Of a stretch of DNA of 64,000 nucleotides, positions 40,165-48,575 are shown piece by piece (position 1 is the first letter of the stretch; every line of letters begins with the position of its first letter). Under the pieces are notes generated by a model. It was not told the origin of the DNA, ran no database searches, and saw nothing but the letters and a program-made list of their open reading frames with translations. The position numbers and the translations under genes were made by a program. Source of the DNA: Sphingomonas sabuli (GTDB lineage Bacteria; Pseudomonadota; Alphaproteobacteria; Sphingomonadales; Sphingomonadaceae); assembly GCF_014352855.1 (NCBI RefSeq), contig NZ_CP060697.1, positions 2,004,001-2,068,000 of the forward strand. The letters run 5' to 3'.

Positions 40165-41564
40165 CCACCGCGCTAATGGATCACCAAAAAGAGGGGGTCA
40201 CGTTCCTGACCAATGGTCGGGCAGGCCTCCTCGCCTTCGAACAAGGTCTAGGCAAAACATTAGTCGCTATCGATGCATTTCGTCGGCTGCGAGAAGCCGG
40301 CGAGGCAGAGCGGATGCTTGTGATCTGCCCGAACTCTCTCAAGCGCAATTGGGTCGCGGAGATTGGCAAGTTCGCGCCTGGCTTAACTGTGGAACTTGCT
40401 GAAGGTACGCCTAAGACTCGGCGCCAAACGTTCAGCGCAAGCACGGCTCACGTCCTCGTAACGAGCTATGAAACGGCCAGAACGGAGGTGACTTCGGTTC
40501 TAGCCTTCACGACTGTGAATCGGGTTGTGCTGGTGCTGGACGAATCTCACACTGCAAAGAATTGGCGGTCACTCACCTCAACGGCAATGCGTCACTTCGC
40601 TCCACGCTGCGACTTCCGTTGGCTCCTTTCCGGGACGCCAGTCACGAACACGCCGGCTGATCTTTTTACTCAGATTGAGATTGTCGCGCCGGGAGAGCGG
40701 TCGCTAGGGTCTCTTGAAACTTTTCTGGCACAGGTGGACGCCGACCCGGCCGCTTCATTCGCAAAGCCGGTGCTGGATCGCTTGGTCCTGCGGCGAACGA
40801 AAGACCAGTGCCTCGACCTCCCCGACAAAATATTCAGTGATGTTCTCGTCGACTTGCCGCCCTGGCAGCGAAAATTGTATGATGACATGCGAACGCAGAT
40901 GGTCTGCGAAATCCAGGGAATGTCCGGTGAGCAGTACCGCGCATTTGCGTCCACAGCTCTCGCAAGGCTCACTCGCCTTAGCCAGCTAGCTAGCAATCCT
41001 GCGCTGCTACTTCCTCAGTCGCCGCACGATCCGGCTAAATTTGAAGTGCTTGATGGTCTTTTAGAGGACATTCTGTCGGTACCGGACCGTAAGGTCATCA
41101 TCTGGTCGGCCTATGTCCGGAACATCGAGACACTCCTGCAGCGGTATGCGCACCACCGCGCCGTCGCCCTGTACGGAGCGATCGAAAACTCTGACCGGCA
41201 AGTGCTCGCTGATCGCTTTCAGACCGATGATGACACGCGCGTTTTGATCGCCAACGCGGCCGCCGCTGGTACCGGCTTCACGCTAACAGCCGCCAGCTTC
41301 ACGATCTACGAGTCCATGTCGTGGCGCTACGACCACTATGCCCAGAGTCAGGACCGGAATCATCGGATCGGCCAGTCTCTGCCGGTAAATTATCTCCGGC
41401 TGATAGCGGCTGACACGATCGACGAAGCCGTAGCCCAGGCGCTTGAGCGTAAGGCGGGAATGGCTCGCAACCTGCTGTCCGACGCTGATGTTGGTGCAGC
41501 CTTGAGCCGCCTGTCACCAGAAGAAATGTGCAGCTTGATCGCGACTAGCAGGCTGCCGGAATAA
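40161..41564 (+). CDS. SNF2-family helicase/translocase
   Basis: A 467-residue superfamily II ATPase of the SNF2 type. Motif I is FEQGLGKTLVAIDAF, motif II LDESH, motif III SGTPVTNTP. In the second half, GTGFTLTAASFTIYESMSW and QDRNHRIGQ (motif VI) close the core. There are no extra large domains, so it is a compact translocase. It starts at GTG 40161, overlapping the ParB-like stop. SNF2 translocases power several antiphage systems (DISARM DrmD, BREX-like). In this operon it would move DNA for the PLD nuclease; inference. Confidence 0.92.
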   Translation: MTTALMDHQKEGVTFLTNGRAGLLAFEQGLGKTLVAIDAFRRLREAGEAERMLVICPNSLKRNWVAEIGKFAPGLTVELAEGTPKTRRQTFSASTAHVLVTSYETARTEVTSVLAFTTVNRVVLVLDESHTAKNWRSLTSTAMRHFAPRCDFRWLLSGTPVTNTPADLFTQIEIVAPGERSLGSLETFLAQVDADPAASFAKPVLDRLVLRRTKDQCLDLPDKIFSDVLVDLPPWQRKLYDDMRTQMVCEIQGMSGEQYRAFASTALARLTRLSQLASNPALLLPQSPHDPAKFEVLDGLLEDILSVPDRKVIIWSAYVRNIETLLQRYAHHRAVALYGAIENSDRQVLADRFQTDDDTRVLIANAAAAGTGFTLTAASFTIYESMSWRYDHYAQSQDRNHRIGQSLPVNYLRLIAADTIDEAVAQALERKAGMARNLLSDADVGAALSRLSPEEMCSLIATSRLPE

Positions 41565-41567
41565 CAA

Positions 41568-42002
41568 ATGGCAGACCGCATTTCCGCTCCACAGCGCAGC
41601 GAAAACATGCGCAGAATAAAGGGCGCGCACACGAAGCCCGAGATGATCGTGCGCCGAATGGTCCATTCGATGGGTCGGCGCTACAGACTGCATCGCAAGC
41701 ATCTTCCCGGAAATCCCGACCTGGTGTTCGGGCCGAGCCGCAAGGTCATCTTCGTCCACGGATGCTTCTGGCATCAGCACACTGCCTGCAAAGCCGGGCG
41801 AGTACCCAGTTCAAACTCGCACTACTGGCACGACAAATTGCGCAGGAACGTGTCTCGAGACGCGAAAGCCCAGGAAGAGCTGAAGCGACTTGGTTGGGAA
41901 GTCCTTACCGTGTGGGATTGTGAAACACGGAACACATCGGCGCTCCATGCTCGGTTGGAAGCCTTTTTGTCCTCGTCAACCGAACCAGGAGCAAAGCGAT
42001 GA
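41568..42002 (+). CDS. vsr: Very short patch repair endonuclease
   Basis: A 144-residue Vsr protein. In Vsr order it has RSENMRRIKGAHTKPEM, LPGNPDLVFG with the catalytic Asp, VIFVHGCFWHQH with the zinc/active-site His residues, and RRNVSRDAKAQEELKRLGWE. Vsr nicks next to T:G mismatches left by deaminated 5-methylcytosine, so it normally accompanies a 5mC methyltransferase. Here that is the gene at 37484-38785. Three bases separate it from the SNF2 stop, and it overlaps the PLD gene by four. C-rich motifs fit the zinc site. Confidence 0.94.
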   Translation: MADRISAPQRSENMRRIKGAHTKPEMIVRRMVHSMGRRYRLHRKHLPGNPDLVFGPSRKVIFVHGCFWHQHTACKAGRVPSSNSHYWHDKLRRNVSRDAKAQEELKRLGWEVLTVWDCETRNTSALHARLEAFLSSSTEPGAKR

Positions 42003-43252
42003 GCCCAACGGTCCGAATGTTGTTCGATACACCCCAGCGAGAGATCGCACCTACGCTCCGCGACCTTTATCGCCGTTGTAGCTCTGCTTCGATGATAACG
42101 GGCTTCATGACTGTAGAGGGCGCCAAGGCACTCCATGAGGTTCTCGCTGCCGAACCAGCGAAGCTCAAATCCTTGGTCGTCGGCGCAGGAACCTGGCGGG
42201 CGTTTGATGCCTTTGAAAGCTTGCTCGGCGTCGGGGTCCCAAAAGATCGTCTGCGCGTTCACTTGGGCCACAGCCGGCCCACGGGAGCGTCTGCCAAATT
42301 CGGATTTTACCGCTATCATCCGATGTTGCACTCGAAGGTGTATTATTTCGAGCTGCCGAACAGTCAGTGCGCCGCTGTGGTTGGCTCGCACAATCTTACC
42401 GGTTTCGCTCTGCACGGGCTCAACGGCGAGGCTGCGACTTTGATCGAAGGCCCGGCGGACCATGACGTGTTCGTCGACATTCGCGAGCATATCTCGACCG
42501 CAGATCGCAGCGCTGTCGAATACGATCCGACGCAACGTGAAGCTTATGCGTGGTGGGCCGCTGAATTCATGGAGGGCCTCGCGTCAAAGTTTGACGATCT
42601 TCCGCGTGAAGGCGAGTTCCAAAGAACCATTATTATCGTAGCAGAGGCTGAGCGCAGCCTGCCTTCTCGGGGCGATACAATTTACTTTGAGCTGCCAGCG
42701 GTGCTCGGAAAGATGCAGTCACTCCGTGCCGAGGTGCACCTGTACGTGTTCGACCAACTTCCAAGCGATCCGTCCACCGCCCTCGAGCAGCTGTCGAACG
42801 CGCGGAAAGCGTTCTGGTGCAAAACGGTCGGGATCGAAGATGATCAAGGCGGTCGCGAGTTTCGTGCCGATTGGCACATAACCGATAGCCTGCACCCGAT
42901 AGTGCGCAGAACCGTTCGACCCTTCAGGCCACAGCCGGCGCCCGACATGCAGCAGGTCCGCGTAAAAGTAGTCAACAAGCTATTTGGCGCCTTCGACTAC
43001 GTATTCGACATCAAAGGGCGTGACTTTGAACCATTGTTCGACACTTCGTCGACCGTTCAGGTGGCGCCGGCCGTGCGCGAGGAACTTCATGAGCTGGAAC
43101 TTATCCCGCCCGAAGACCAACCTTGGTTCAAGGTGGTCGGGTTTCAGCCGAAGGTGAGGGACGAAGATGCTGCTTACAAAGAAGCTTTGAGCGCTCTTAC
43201 TCCCGAATCCGGTCGATACGTGCTCATGTCCGCGCTGCGTAGGAAGAAGTAA
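41999..43252 (+). CDS. PLD-superfamily nuclease-like protein (restriction-type)
   Basis: A 417-residue protein with a phospholipase-D-type half-site in its N-terminal third. HPMLHSKVYYFELPNSQ gives H-x-K, and CAAVVGSHNLTGFALHGLNG gives the GSxN and following residues; an acidic E (NGEAATLIEG) is near. A single site implies a dimer, as in BfiI and NgoFVII-type restriction enzymes. The second half (~200-417) has no domain I recognise and may recognise DNA. It ends the ParB-like/SNF2/Vsr operon, with an ATGA overlap to vsr. Role as the cutting subunit is inference. Confidence 0.82.
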   Translation: MSPTVRMLFDTPQREIAPTLRDLYRRCSSASMITGFMTVEGAKALHEVLAAEPAKLKSLVVGAGTWRAFDAFESLLGVGVPKDRLRVHLGHSRPTGASAKFGFYRYHPMLHSKVYYFELPNSQCAAVVGSHNLTGFALHGLNGEAATLIEGPADHDVFVDIREHISTADRSAVEYDPTQREAYAWWAAEFMEGLASKFDDLPREGEFQRTIIIVAEAERSLPSRGDTIYFELPAVLGKMQSLRAEVHLYVFDQLPSDPSTALEQLSNARKAFWCKTVGIEDDQGGREFRADWHITDSLHPIVRRTVRPFRPQPAPDMQQVRVKVVNKLFGAFDYVFDIKGRDFEPLFDTSSTVQVAPAVREELHELELIPPEDQPWFKVVGFQPKVRDEDAAYKEALSALTPESGRYVLMSALRRKK

Positions 43253-43258
43253 CCAACG

Positions 43259-44212
43259 CTAAGCCATGAAGACCTTGCTGCGGTGGTGTTCGAAATATCC
43301 CAAGCTCGCATCGTGCAGCGGCTTGGCCGGCGGTCGCTGGCTATGGTGCAACCCCAGCTTGATGCCATCCGCCTCGGTTAGCCTGGAAGAAAACAAGGTC
43401 GTGCCGTCGTTGGCAAATCCGATGAGTCCGCGATCGAATAGAAAATCCGCATGCGGGGTTAGCATAAGTCCGTTGAAGCCATCGAGCCGTTCAGCGGCCG
43501 TCTCACAAGCGCGCCACGGTTTCACGTGGCTTGCAATCAGCAAGGTGGGTGTTCTGACCCCAGTGACGCGACAAGCCGGTTCTTTGGACAAGACGCGCCT
43601 TCGGAAGAGCCCCTGACCTCGCCGTGCGCGCGTCAACTGATCGCGCGTCGTTTGGTCTAGGTCCTGATCCGCTCGAATTTGCGCTTCAACTGCATCATCA
43701 AATTGCGCGGCAAAGTCCGCGATGGTGATTGTTGGTGTCTCAATCTCGAAGTCCCCAACAGCGAGACCGACCGCCGCGAAAACTATTTCGAAAACTGCTC
43801 GGTCGACCTCGGCGAGATATGCCTTTTGATTGCCGGCTCCGGTTGCGGCTCTGATCGGCGAATGTGTTTGAGGCAAGACGCCGGCGAGCCGACCGATGAT
43901 CGCCTTTGGTTGGACACTAATCTGTTGCTCTAGCCACTGCACGGGAAGCAGCCATCCGGCATCCTGCCAGTACGACCCGATGGATCCGAACTCTGACGGC
44001 TTCGGCGCACTTATGGCAAAGTCGCCGACCACGCCAATGCGACCGATCTTCCCATTCGCGTACGATAGAACCAGATCACCCGGGGACGCCTCCCGCATAT
44101 TGTCGTAAAACTGACTCCGGGCGCCATTCGCTTCGACTACGGGCGACCACAAATAGCCGCCGGTGATCTCCTGCCGGACCGTCTGCGCGTGATTGACCCA
44201 CCAGTAGCGCAT
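43259..44212 (-). CDS. EVE-HNH modification-dependent endonuclease
   Basis: A 317-residue two-domain protein. The N-terminal ~140 residues form an EVE/PUA-like domain: RYWWVNHAQTVRQEITGGYL, then SPGDLVLSYANGKIGRIGVV. These bind modified bases in related enzymes. The C-terminus is an HNH_2-type nuclease: ACRVTGVRTPTLLIASHVKP (Cys/His), NGLMLTPHADFLFDRGLI (Asn, His) and a final helix. EVE-HNH proteins are known or predicted type IV restriction enzymes that cut DNA with modified cytosine. It converges on the PLD gene with a 6-base gap, and is divergent from the RES gene. Confidence 0.88.
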   Translation of the reverse strand: MRYWWVNHAQTVRQEITGGYLWSPVVEANGARSQFYDNMREASPGDLVLSYANGKIGRIGVVGDFAISAPKPSEFGSIGSYWQDAGWLLPVQWLEQQISVQPKAIIGRLAGVLPQTHSPIRAATGAGNQKAYLAEVDRAVFEIVFAAVGLAVGDFEIETPTITIADFAAQFDDAVEAQIRADQDLDQTTRDQLTRARRGQGLFRRRVLSKEPACRVTGVRTPTLLIASHVKPWRACETAAERLDGFNGLMLTPHADFLFDRGLIGFANDGTTLFSSRLTEADGIKLGLHHSQRPPAKPLHDASLGYFEHHRSKVFMA

Positions 44213-44308
44213 GCTTGCCTCTGGCGCATCATCGCCGATTACTGCTCGTTAGCAAAGCGTGATCACCCGGAGCTTGTGCTAGGTAGATTGAGCAGGAAGG
44301 GCTGGAGC

Positions 44309-45751
44309 GTGGCCGAAGAGGATGAAGACGAGAGCGCGCGTGTTTGCAGCAAGTGCATCGCGGAGGATGTGCTGGCCGCAGAAATTCGGTCCGTTGGCCG
44401 GTCGGCCGAATGCGATTACTGCGGCCAGCAGCGCCGGCGGACGGTGACCATCGAGTGGCTCGCCACCCGAGTAGATCCAGTTTTCCAAGCTGTTGTGGGT
44501 CCGGCGCGGGAAGGTTTCATCATGCGTGGCGGTCGCCCGGACTTCGGTCCGGACGGAGACCCCCCGAGCGTTCTAATGAACGAGATGATTGAGGCTGAGT
44601 ACGAAAGTATCGGCGAGGATATCGTCAGTGAGCTTTCCGGTCGGCACGGCTGGGACGTCCACGATGGGGGCTATGACTACTACGATCAAAGCCAGGACAG
44701 CTATGCGATACAGGATGCTGATTCTGGCATTCTCAGGCACCGCTGGAATAGATTCTGTGAAGACTTGAAGCAGGAGAGGCGCTTCTTCATTGATGATGGC
44801 GCCGCTGTTCTCGACGAAGTCCTCGGGCCGCTCGTGGACGGAAATTGGCCCCATGGCGGCGCAATCCGCACCCTCGGTGAGGATGACGCCACGCGATACG
44901 TTTATCGTGCACGACCGGCGAATGACGATGCAGCTTGCCGACCCATCTTCGAGCAGCGTCTGAACCGTCTAGCTGCGCCGCCGCCCGGCGTAGCTGGCGG
45001 CGGTCGAATGAACGCTCCTGGAATCAGCGTGTTCTATGGCGCTTTCGATGCGGAGACGTGCGTTGCCGAATTGCGAGTGCCTGTGGGTGGCGCGGCGATC
45101 GTCGGGCGGTTCGAAATAATCCGCCCGCTGCGAGTGCTGGACCTCACACGACTAGAAGCCGCGCAGCGGCGACTGAGCTACTTCGAGGAAGATTTCGAAC
45201 GGTTACGAAGCTACGCGAGCTTTCTAAGAGGCTTCCACGACGAGATTAAGAAACCAGTGTTGCCGGAGCGCGAGACGCTTGAATATCTGCCGACACAGGT
45301 GGTTGCGGAGTATCTATGGACCCGCGTGGACCCGCCCTTTGACGGCCTTGTGTTTGGGTCGGCGCAGATCAGCGGCGGTCGTTCTAATCTCGTACTCTTT
45401 CCTCATGCATCGGTCGTCGAGGGAGCTGCTGACGAACCGCAACGAGAGGTGAAGTTCAGCTATGAGAGCGGCCCGAACGAGGACGACGAGGATCGTCCAC
45501 TAGAGTTGCACGTGTTCTTTGAGCCGCTTGCGCCGCCGCCCGAACCGGAGAAGCGGGAGCGGTGGCAAGGCATCTTCTCAGAGGAAGACGATGAGTGGTT
45601 CAGCAGCGCTGATAGCGGCGCGGGTGTGCCGCCTCAGCCAGCGCTGAAGCTTGCTGAGGAAGGCGTATCACGGTTGCGCGCGAGTTCGATCCGCTACACC
45701 TTCGAAACCACCGCTGTGACATTCGACGATTGGGACGAGCCGCATTTCTGA
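44309..45751 (+). CDS. HEPN/RES-type toxin-like protein
   Basis: A 480-residue protein. The N-terminus has a zinc-ribbon pair (VCSKCIAED and CDYCGQQR), an arrangement seen in HEPN/RES N-terminal domains, and residues ~60-190 are acidic and helical. The C-terminal RES domain spans ~215-360. It contains GGGRMNAPGISVFYGAFDAE and TCVAELRVPVGG, holding the Arg, Tyr and Glu typical of RES enzymes that destroy NAD+. There is no Xre-like antitoxin next to it. The frame opens at GTG 44189, but GTG 44309 has AGGAAGGG eight bases upstream, avoids overlapping the EVE-HNH start, and leaves room for promoters. Confidence 0.8.
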   Translation: MAEEDEDESARVCSKCIAEDVLAAEIRSVGRSAECDYCGQQRRRTVTIEWLATRVDPVFQAVVGPAREGFIMRGGRPDFGPDGDPPSVLMNEMIEAEYESIGEDIVSELSGRHGWDVHDGGYDYYDQSQDSYAIQDADSGILRHRWNRFCEDLKQERRFFIDDGAAVLDEVLGPLVDGNWPHGGAIRTLGEDDATRYVYRARPANDDAACRPIFEQRLNRLAAPPPGVAGGGRMNAPGISVFYGAFDAETCVAELRVPVGGAAIVGRFEIIRPLRVLDLTRLEAAQRRLSYFEEDFERLRSYASFLRGFHDEIKKPVLPERETLEYLPTQVVAEYLWTRVDPPFDGLVFGSAQISGGRSNLVLFPHASVVEGAADEPQREVKFSYESGPNEDDEDRPLELHVFFEPLAPPPEPEKRERWQGIFSEEDDEWFSSADSGAGVPPQPALKLAEEGVSRLRASSIRYTFETTAVTFDDWDEPHF

Positions 45752-45872
45752 AGGGCGGCCCGTGGGTTCCGGTCGGAATGATCTGAGGCACGTCTCAGCA
45801 GGAGCTTGAACACGGCTCTGGGCTGAACTCCAGGTGGCTAGTAGGCGCAGGTGCAAACCACAGCCTAGGTTA

Positions 45873-45938
45873 GTTAGAAGAGCTTTTTGAAGGGTTAGTG
45901 CTAACCGTATGTGAAACTATGAGTTTAGCTTCTCTAAC
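45873..45938. repeat. Nested inverted repeats in AT-rich intergenic segment
   Basis: An outer imperfect pair GTTAGAAGAGCT (45873-45884) / AGCTTCTCTAAC (45927-45938) encloses a perfect GGTTAG-TG-CTAACC (45893-45906). It lies in the 259-base gap between the convergent RES and primase genes. This gap is AT-rich and carries several GTTAG/CTAAC words. It could be a terminator region or a replication signal for the nearby primase-polymerase. Confidence 0.5.
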
Positions 45939-46010
45939 TCTTTTAACCTCGCCGTTGCTGTCGCTTCTATTCAACTCTCCCCCCGGTGAGCAGTTTTAGC
46001 GAGAGGAGCG

Positions 46011-48356
46011 TTAGAAGGGCGTCGCCGCTCCCGTGACCGGCTGCCACTCCGTAACGTCACTGTCCCAAGGCAGCTTACAATACATGCGTTCGAACGCGCG
46101 CCTTGCCTCTGCAAGGGCCGGGAACTTCCAGCCACGCGGCGGCCCGTTCTCGCGTTCAGCGCCGATTGCCTTCAAACCTCTCCAGAGGGCCCGTTCGCCA
46201 TCTCGGATGATGCTAGGAACTCGACGCCGAGCATCCTCTGCCAGTCCATAGGTGCCGGGGCCGCCGTGCGTGAAAGCGAAATTTGCGCGTCCGCGCACGT
46301 TGTTCGGCAATTCACCTGCGTCCAGGAGCAACCAGAGGTACTGAGCCACAGGATCCAAGCTCGCCATCTTCTGCTCTTCGAGTGCGGTCGTCCACGGCAC
46401 GTCGCGAGGGTCGAAGTCGGACAGATCACGGCTTCGCAGGAAATGCAGTAAATTCTCACGCCCGCCGTCGGCTAACTCCGAGGCAATTGCATCGAACTGC
46501 GACCGCCCACTCGATCGGTTGAGGCGGGCGTTGAGGACACAGTAGCGGCGCTCGTCGGCCGAAGCAGGAACGACCCAATCATCGTTCGAGGCGACGCCGA
46601 TGTGCAGGAAGTTCGGCGCGGGCTCTGCGTCTATGCCCTTGGCCTCTATAGTCAGGGTAGGCTCGGTGATGAGCGCCTTCAGGATGCTCTCGTGCTTCTT
46701 GTCCCCAGCGAAGAACGCCTCGTCAGCGAACAGGAACACGCAGTCACGTAGGTGTGCGTTGAAGTCGCCAACGAGAAACTTTGGATTGCTCACCTGCATG
46801 AAATGCTGTCCGAAAAGCGAGCCAAGGGTGCGGAAGAAGAAGCCCTTCCCGGTGCCCTTCTCACCCCGGATAACCAATGCAACCTCCCCCGGGGCGTCCG
46901 GGTGCTGCACCATCCTACTTGCCCAGTTCATCACGTAGTCGAATAGCTGCTGGTCGCCGCCGCAGAGATTTTCGCGGACGTGGCGGAGAAATCCCTCATG
47001 ACGGTCGCCCGGGCGGGCATCACAGCCGAAGCCGCGCCACAGGTTGTACTGGTCCGGCGGGACGTCGCGGTTCGGCCAAAAGACGATCTTGCGGTATTGC
47101 CGCCTGTGCTCGTGCATTAGCCACCACTTGCCCAGGGGCATGGTGATAGCGTTGCCCGCCTTGTCTCGACCTATTTCGACGGGACGATGCATGTACCGAT
47201 TACGAAAAGCCTCGAAGCTTTGGTACTTGATGTGCCACCGGCCCATCACGTCATCCCAATCCTCCTCAGCCACCACGCAGCGGCCACCTCGGTCACTCTC
47301 GATAACTGCGTGGCGGGCGTTGAGCTCACGCAAGGCGGGGTTGATCGCCTCCTCACGTGCGGCCGCGATCTGTTCCGCGGCGTATGCTTCAGGTCGAGGC
47401 TTATCGAGAACTGAGGCGCTGATACGGAAGTCTGGGTCCAGGATGACCGCCGCCATGGTGTCGTCGTCGGCCCGGGCGCGGACCATGTCGCACAGGACGC
47501 GCCACAGCACCTCAGATCGGCTGGGGTACTTGGTGGGGTTCTCCGGGTCCTCACCGTTGACGATGAGCATGACCGTGTAGTCCTGCAGCTTGACCGGCAG
47601 GTCGTCCGTGGAGGCGAAGCGGGGCAGGTTACCCCTGATCTCCACCTTTCCGCGGCGGGCGGTGGTGGAGCCAGCCTGCTGCATTTGCGGAGCCGGCGTG
47701 AAGGCGCTGAGCGGGTGCTTCGCCCAGTTCGTCAGCTTCTCTACGAGGCAGGCCGGGGCCTCCGTGCGGCCCTTGGCCTTCTTCTTCTTGTTCGGCACAT
47801 TGATGGTGCCGGGGCAGCGCATGATGCGGTCGACGTTGAAGCAGCTGTCGGCGGCGTACTGCCCCTGGATGGCGCGGTTGTACGCCTCGATCTTCTCCCA
47901 AGCCTCCGGAGTGCCGTCCAGCGTCACCGGCTCGTCCAACAGCCAGAAAGCCTGTATCCCATTTCCAGAATCGAGGACTACACTCGGCGGCGGTTCGTGC
48001 TTGGCTAGTGCCACTATCGCGCGTGCCTTGCAGGCCTCAGGAGCCTCATTCTTGCGCGGGTCGATGTCGACGTGGAGCGCTCGGACGGTGCGAATGTCCT
48101 TCTTCTCCGCCCGCTTGTCGAGCGCCCACCCCGGCTGGTTGACGTGAAAATACAGGTTCTTCTTTGCGGCAACTTCCTTCCGCAGCCAGTCGTGAAGCTC
48201 CGCGGGGTTCTGCGGCCACAGGCACTTAGACGCGATGGCGCCATCGGGCACGATCGAAACTAACTGGCGGGGTGCGTCGCCGTACCAGCGATTCAGGAAG
48301 TCAATCGCAGCTTCGACGTTTCGAGTTGACGCCGCAACGTTGTCAGCGTCGCTCAC
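46011..48356 (-). CDS. Primase-polymerase/helicase replication protein
   Basis: A 781-residue replication protein of mobile elements. The N-terminal ~220 residues look like an archaeo-eukaryotic primase (RepB/PrimPol type): VRALHVDIDPRKNE gives the acidic metal motif, VVLDSGNGIQAFWLLDEPV and DRIMRCPGTINVPNKKKK follow. The C-terminal half is a DUF5906-like SF3 helicase, with Walker A IRGEKGTGKGFFF (about residue 495), Walker B FLFADEAFF and sensor SNDDWVVPASADERRY. It starts at GTG 48354-48356, overlapping the AlpA stop as GTGA. It would replicate the excised element. Confidence 0.9.
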   Translation of the reverse strand: MSDADNVAASTRNVEAAIDFLNRWYGDAPRQLVSIVPDGAIASKCLWPQNPAELHDWLRKEVAAKKNLYFHVNQPGWALDKRAEKKDIRTVRALHVDIDPRKNEAPEACKARAIVALAKHEPPPSVVLDSGNGIQAFWLLDEPVTLDGTPEAWEKIEAYNRAIQGQYAADSCFNVDRIMRCPGTINVPNKKKKAKGRTEAPACLVEKLTNWAKHPLSAFTPAPQMQQAGSTTARRGKVEIRGNLPRFASTDDLPVKLQDYTVMLIVNGEDPENPTKYPSRSEVLWRVLCDMVRARADDDTMAAVILDPDFRISASVLDKPRPEAYAAEQIAAAREEAINPALRELNARHAVIESDRGGRCVVAEEDWDDVMGRWHIKYQSFEAFRNRYMHRPVEIGRDKAGNAITMPLGKWWLMHEHRRQYRKIVFWPNRDVPPDQYNLWRGFGCDARPGDRHEGFLRHVRENLCGGDQQLFDYVMNWASRMVQHPDAPGEVALVIRGEKGTGKGFFFRTLGSLFGQHFMQVSNPKFLVGDFNAHLRDCVFLFADEAFFAGDKKHESILKALITEPTLTIEAKGIDAEPAPNFLHIGVASNDDWVVPASADERRYCVLNARLNRSSGRSQFDAIASELADGGRENLLHFLRSRDLSDFDPRDVPWTTALEEQKMASLDPVAQYLWLLLDAGELPNNVRGRANFAFTHGGPGTYGLAEDARRRVPSIIRDGERALWRGLKAIGAERENGPPRGWKFPALAEARRAFERMYCKLPWDSDVTEWQPVTGAATPF

Positions 48357-48541
48357 GATTTCGCTCGCGTGTCGAGCCAGTCATTGATGTCAGACTGGCG
48401 CCATGCCACCCGTCGCTCGCTTAACCTTAGCGGCCGCGGGAACTGCTTACCCGCGATCATCCGGTAGATTGTGCTCTTTCCGAGCGATGTCATTTCTCGA
48501 ACTCGCTTCAGTCCGAGCAAATTGTTTTCTGGTGTGCTCAA
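48353..48541 (-). CDS. AlpA-family regulator/excisionase
   Basis: A 62-residue MerR-like winged-helix protein. NLLGLKRVREMTSLGKSTIY, then RMIAGKQFPRPLRLSERRVA and WRQSDINDWLDTRA, which is the AlpA pattern. AlpA proteins switch on integrase/excision genes in P4-like elements or act as excision factors. The start is TTG at 48539-48541 with AGGAGGT five bases before it; the ORF has no ATG. A hairpin covers this start. It is coupled to the primase gene by a GTGA overlap. Confidence 0.92.
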   Translation of the reverse strand: MSTPENNLLGLKRVREMTSLGKSTIYRMIAGKQFPRPLRLSERRVAWRQSDINDWLDTRAKS

Positions 48542-48572
48542 GACGACCTCCTAAGTCTTTGCGGGTCGTCTT
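48540..48572 (-). promoter_or_regulatory. Inverted repeat over the AlpA ribosome-binding site and start
   Basis: AAGACGACC (48540-48548) and GGTCGTCTT (48564-48572) are perfect nine-base arms with a 15-base loop. Read in the AlpA direction, the downstream arm contains the end of the AGGAGGT site and the first two bases of the TTG start codon. The stem could hide the start (translation control) or be a protein-binding operator. Confidence 0.55.
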
Positions 48573-48575
48573 CGG

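Noticed and set aside
37484..43252. Calling the operon a DISARM system
   Set aside because: A methyltransferase, helicase and PLD protein are present, but DrmA and the DUF1998 protein DrmB, required for DISARM, are not.
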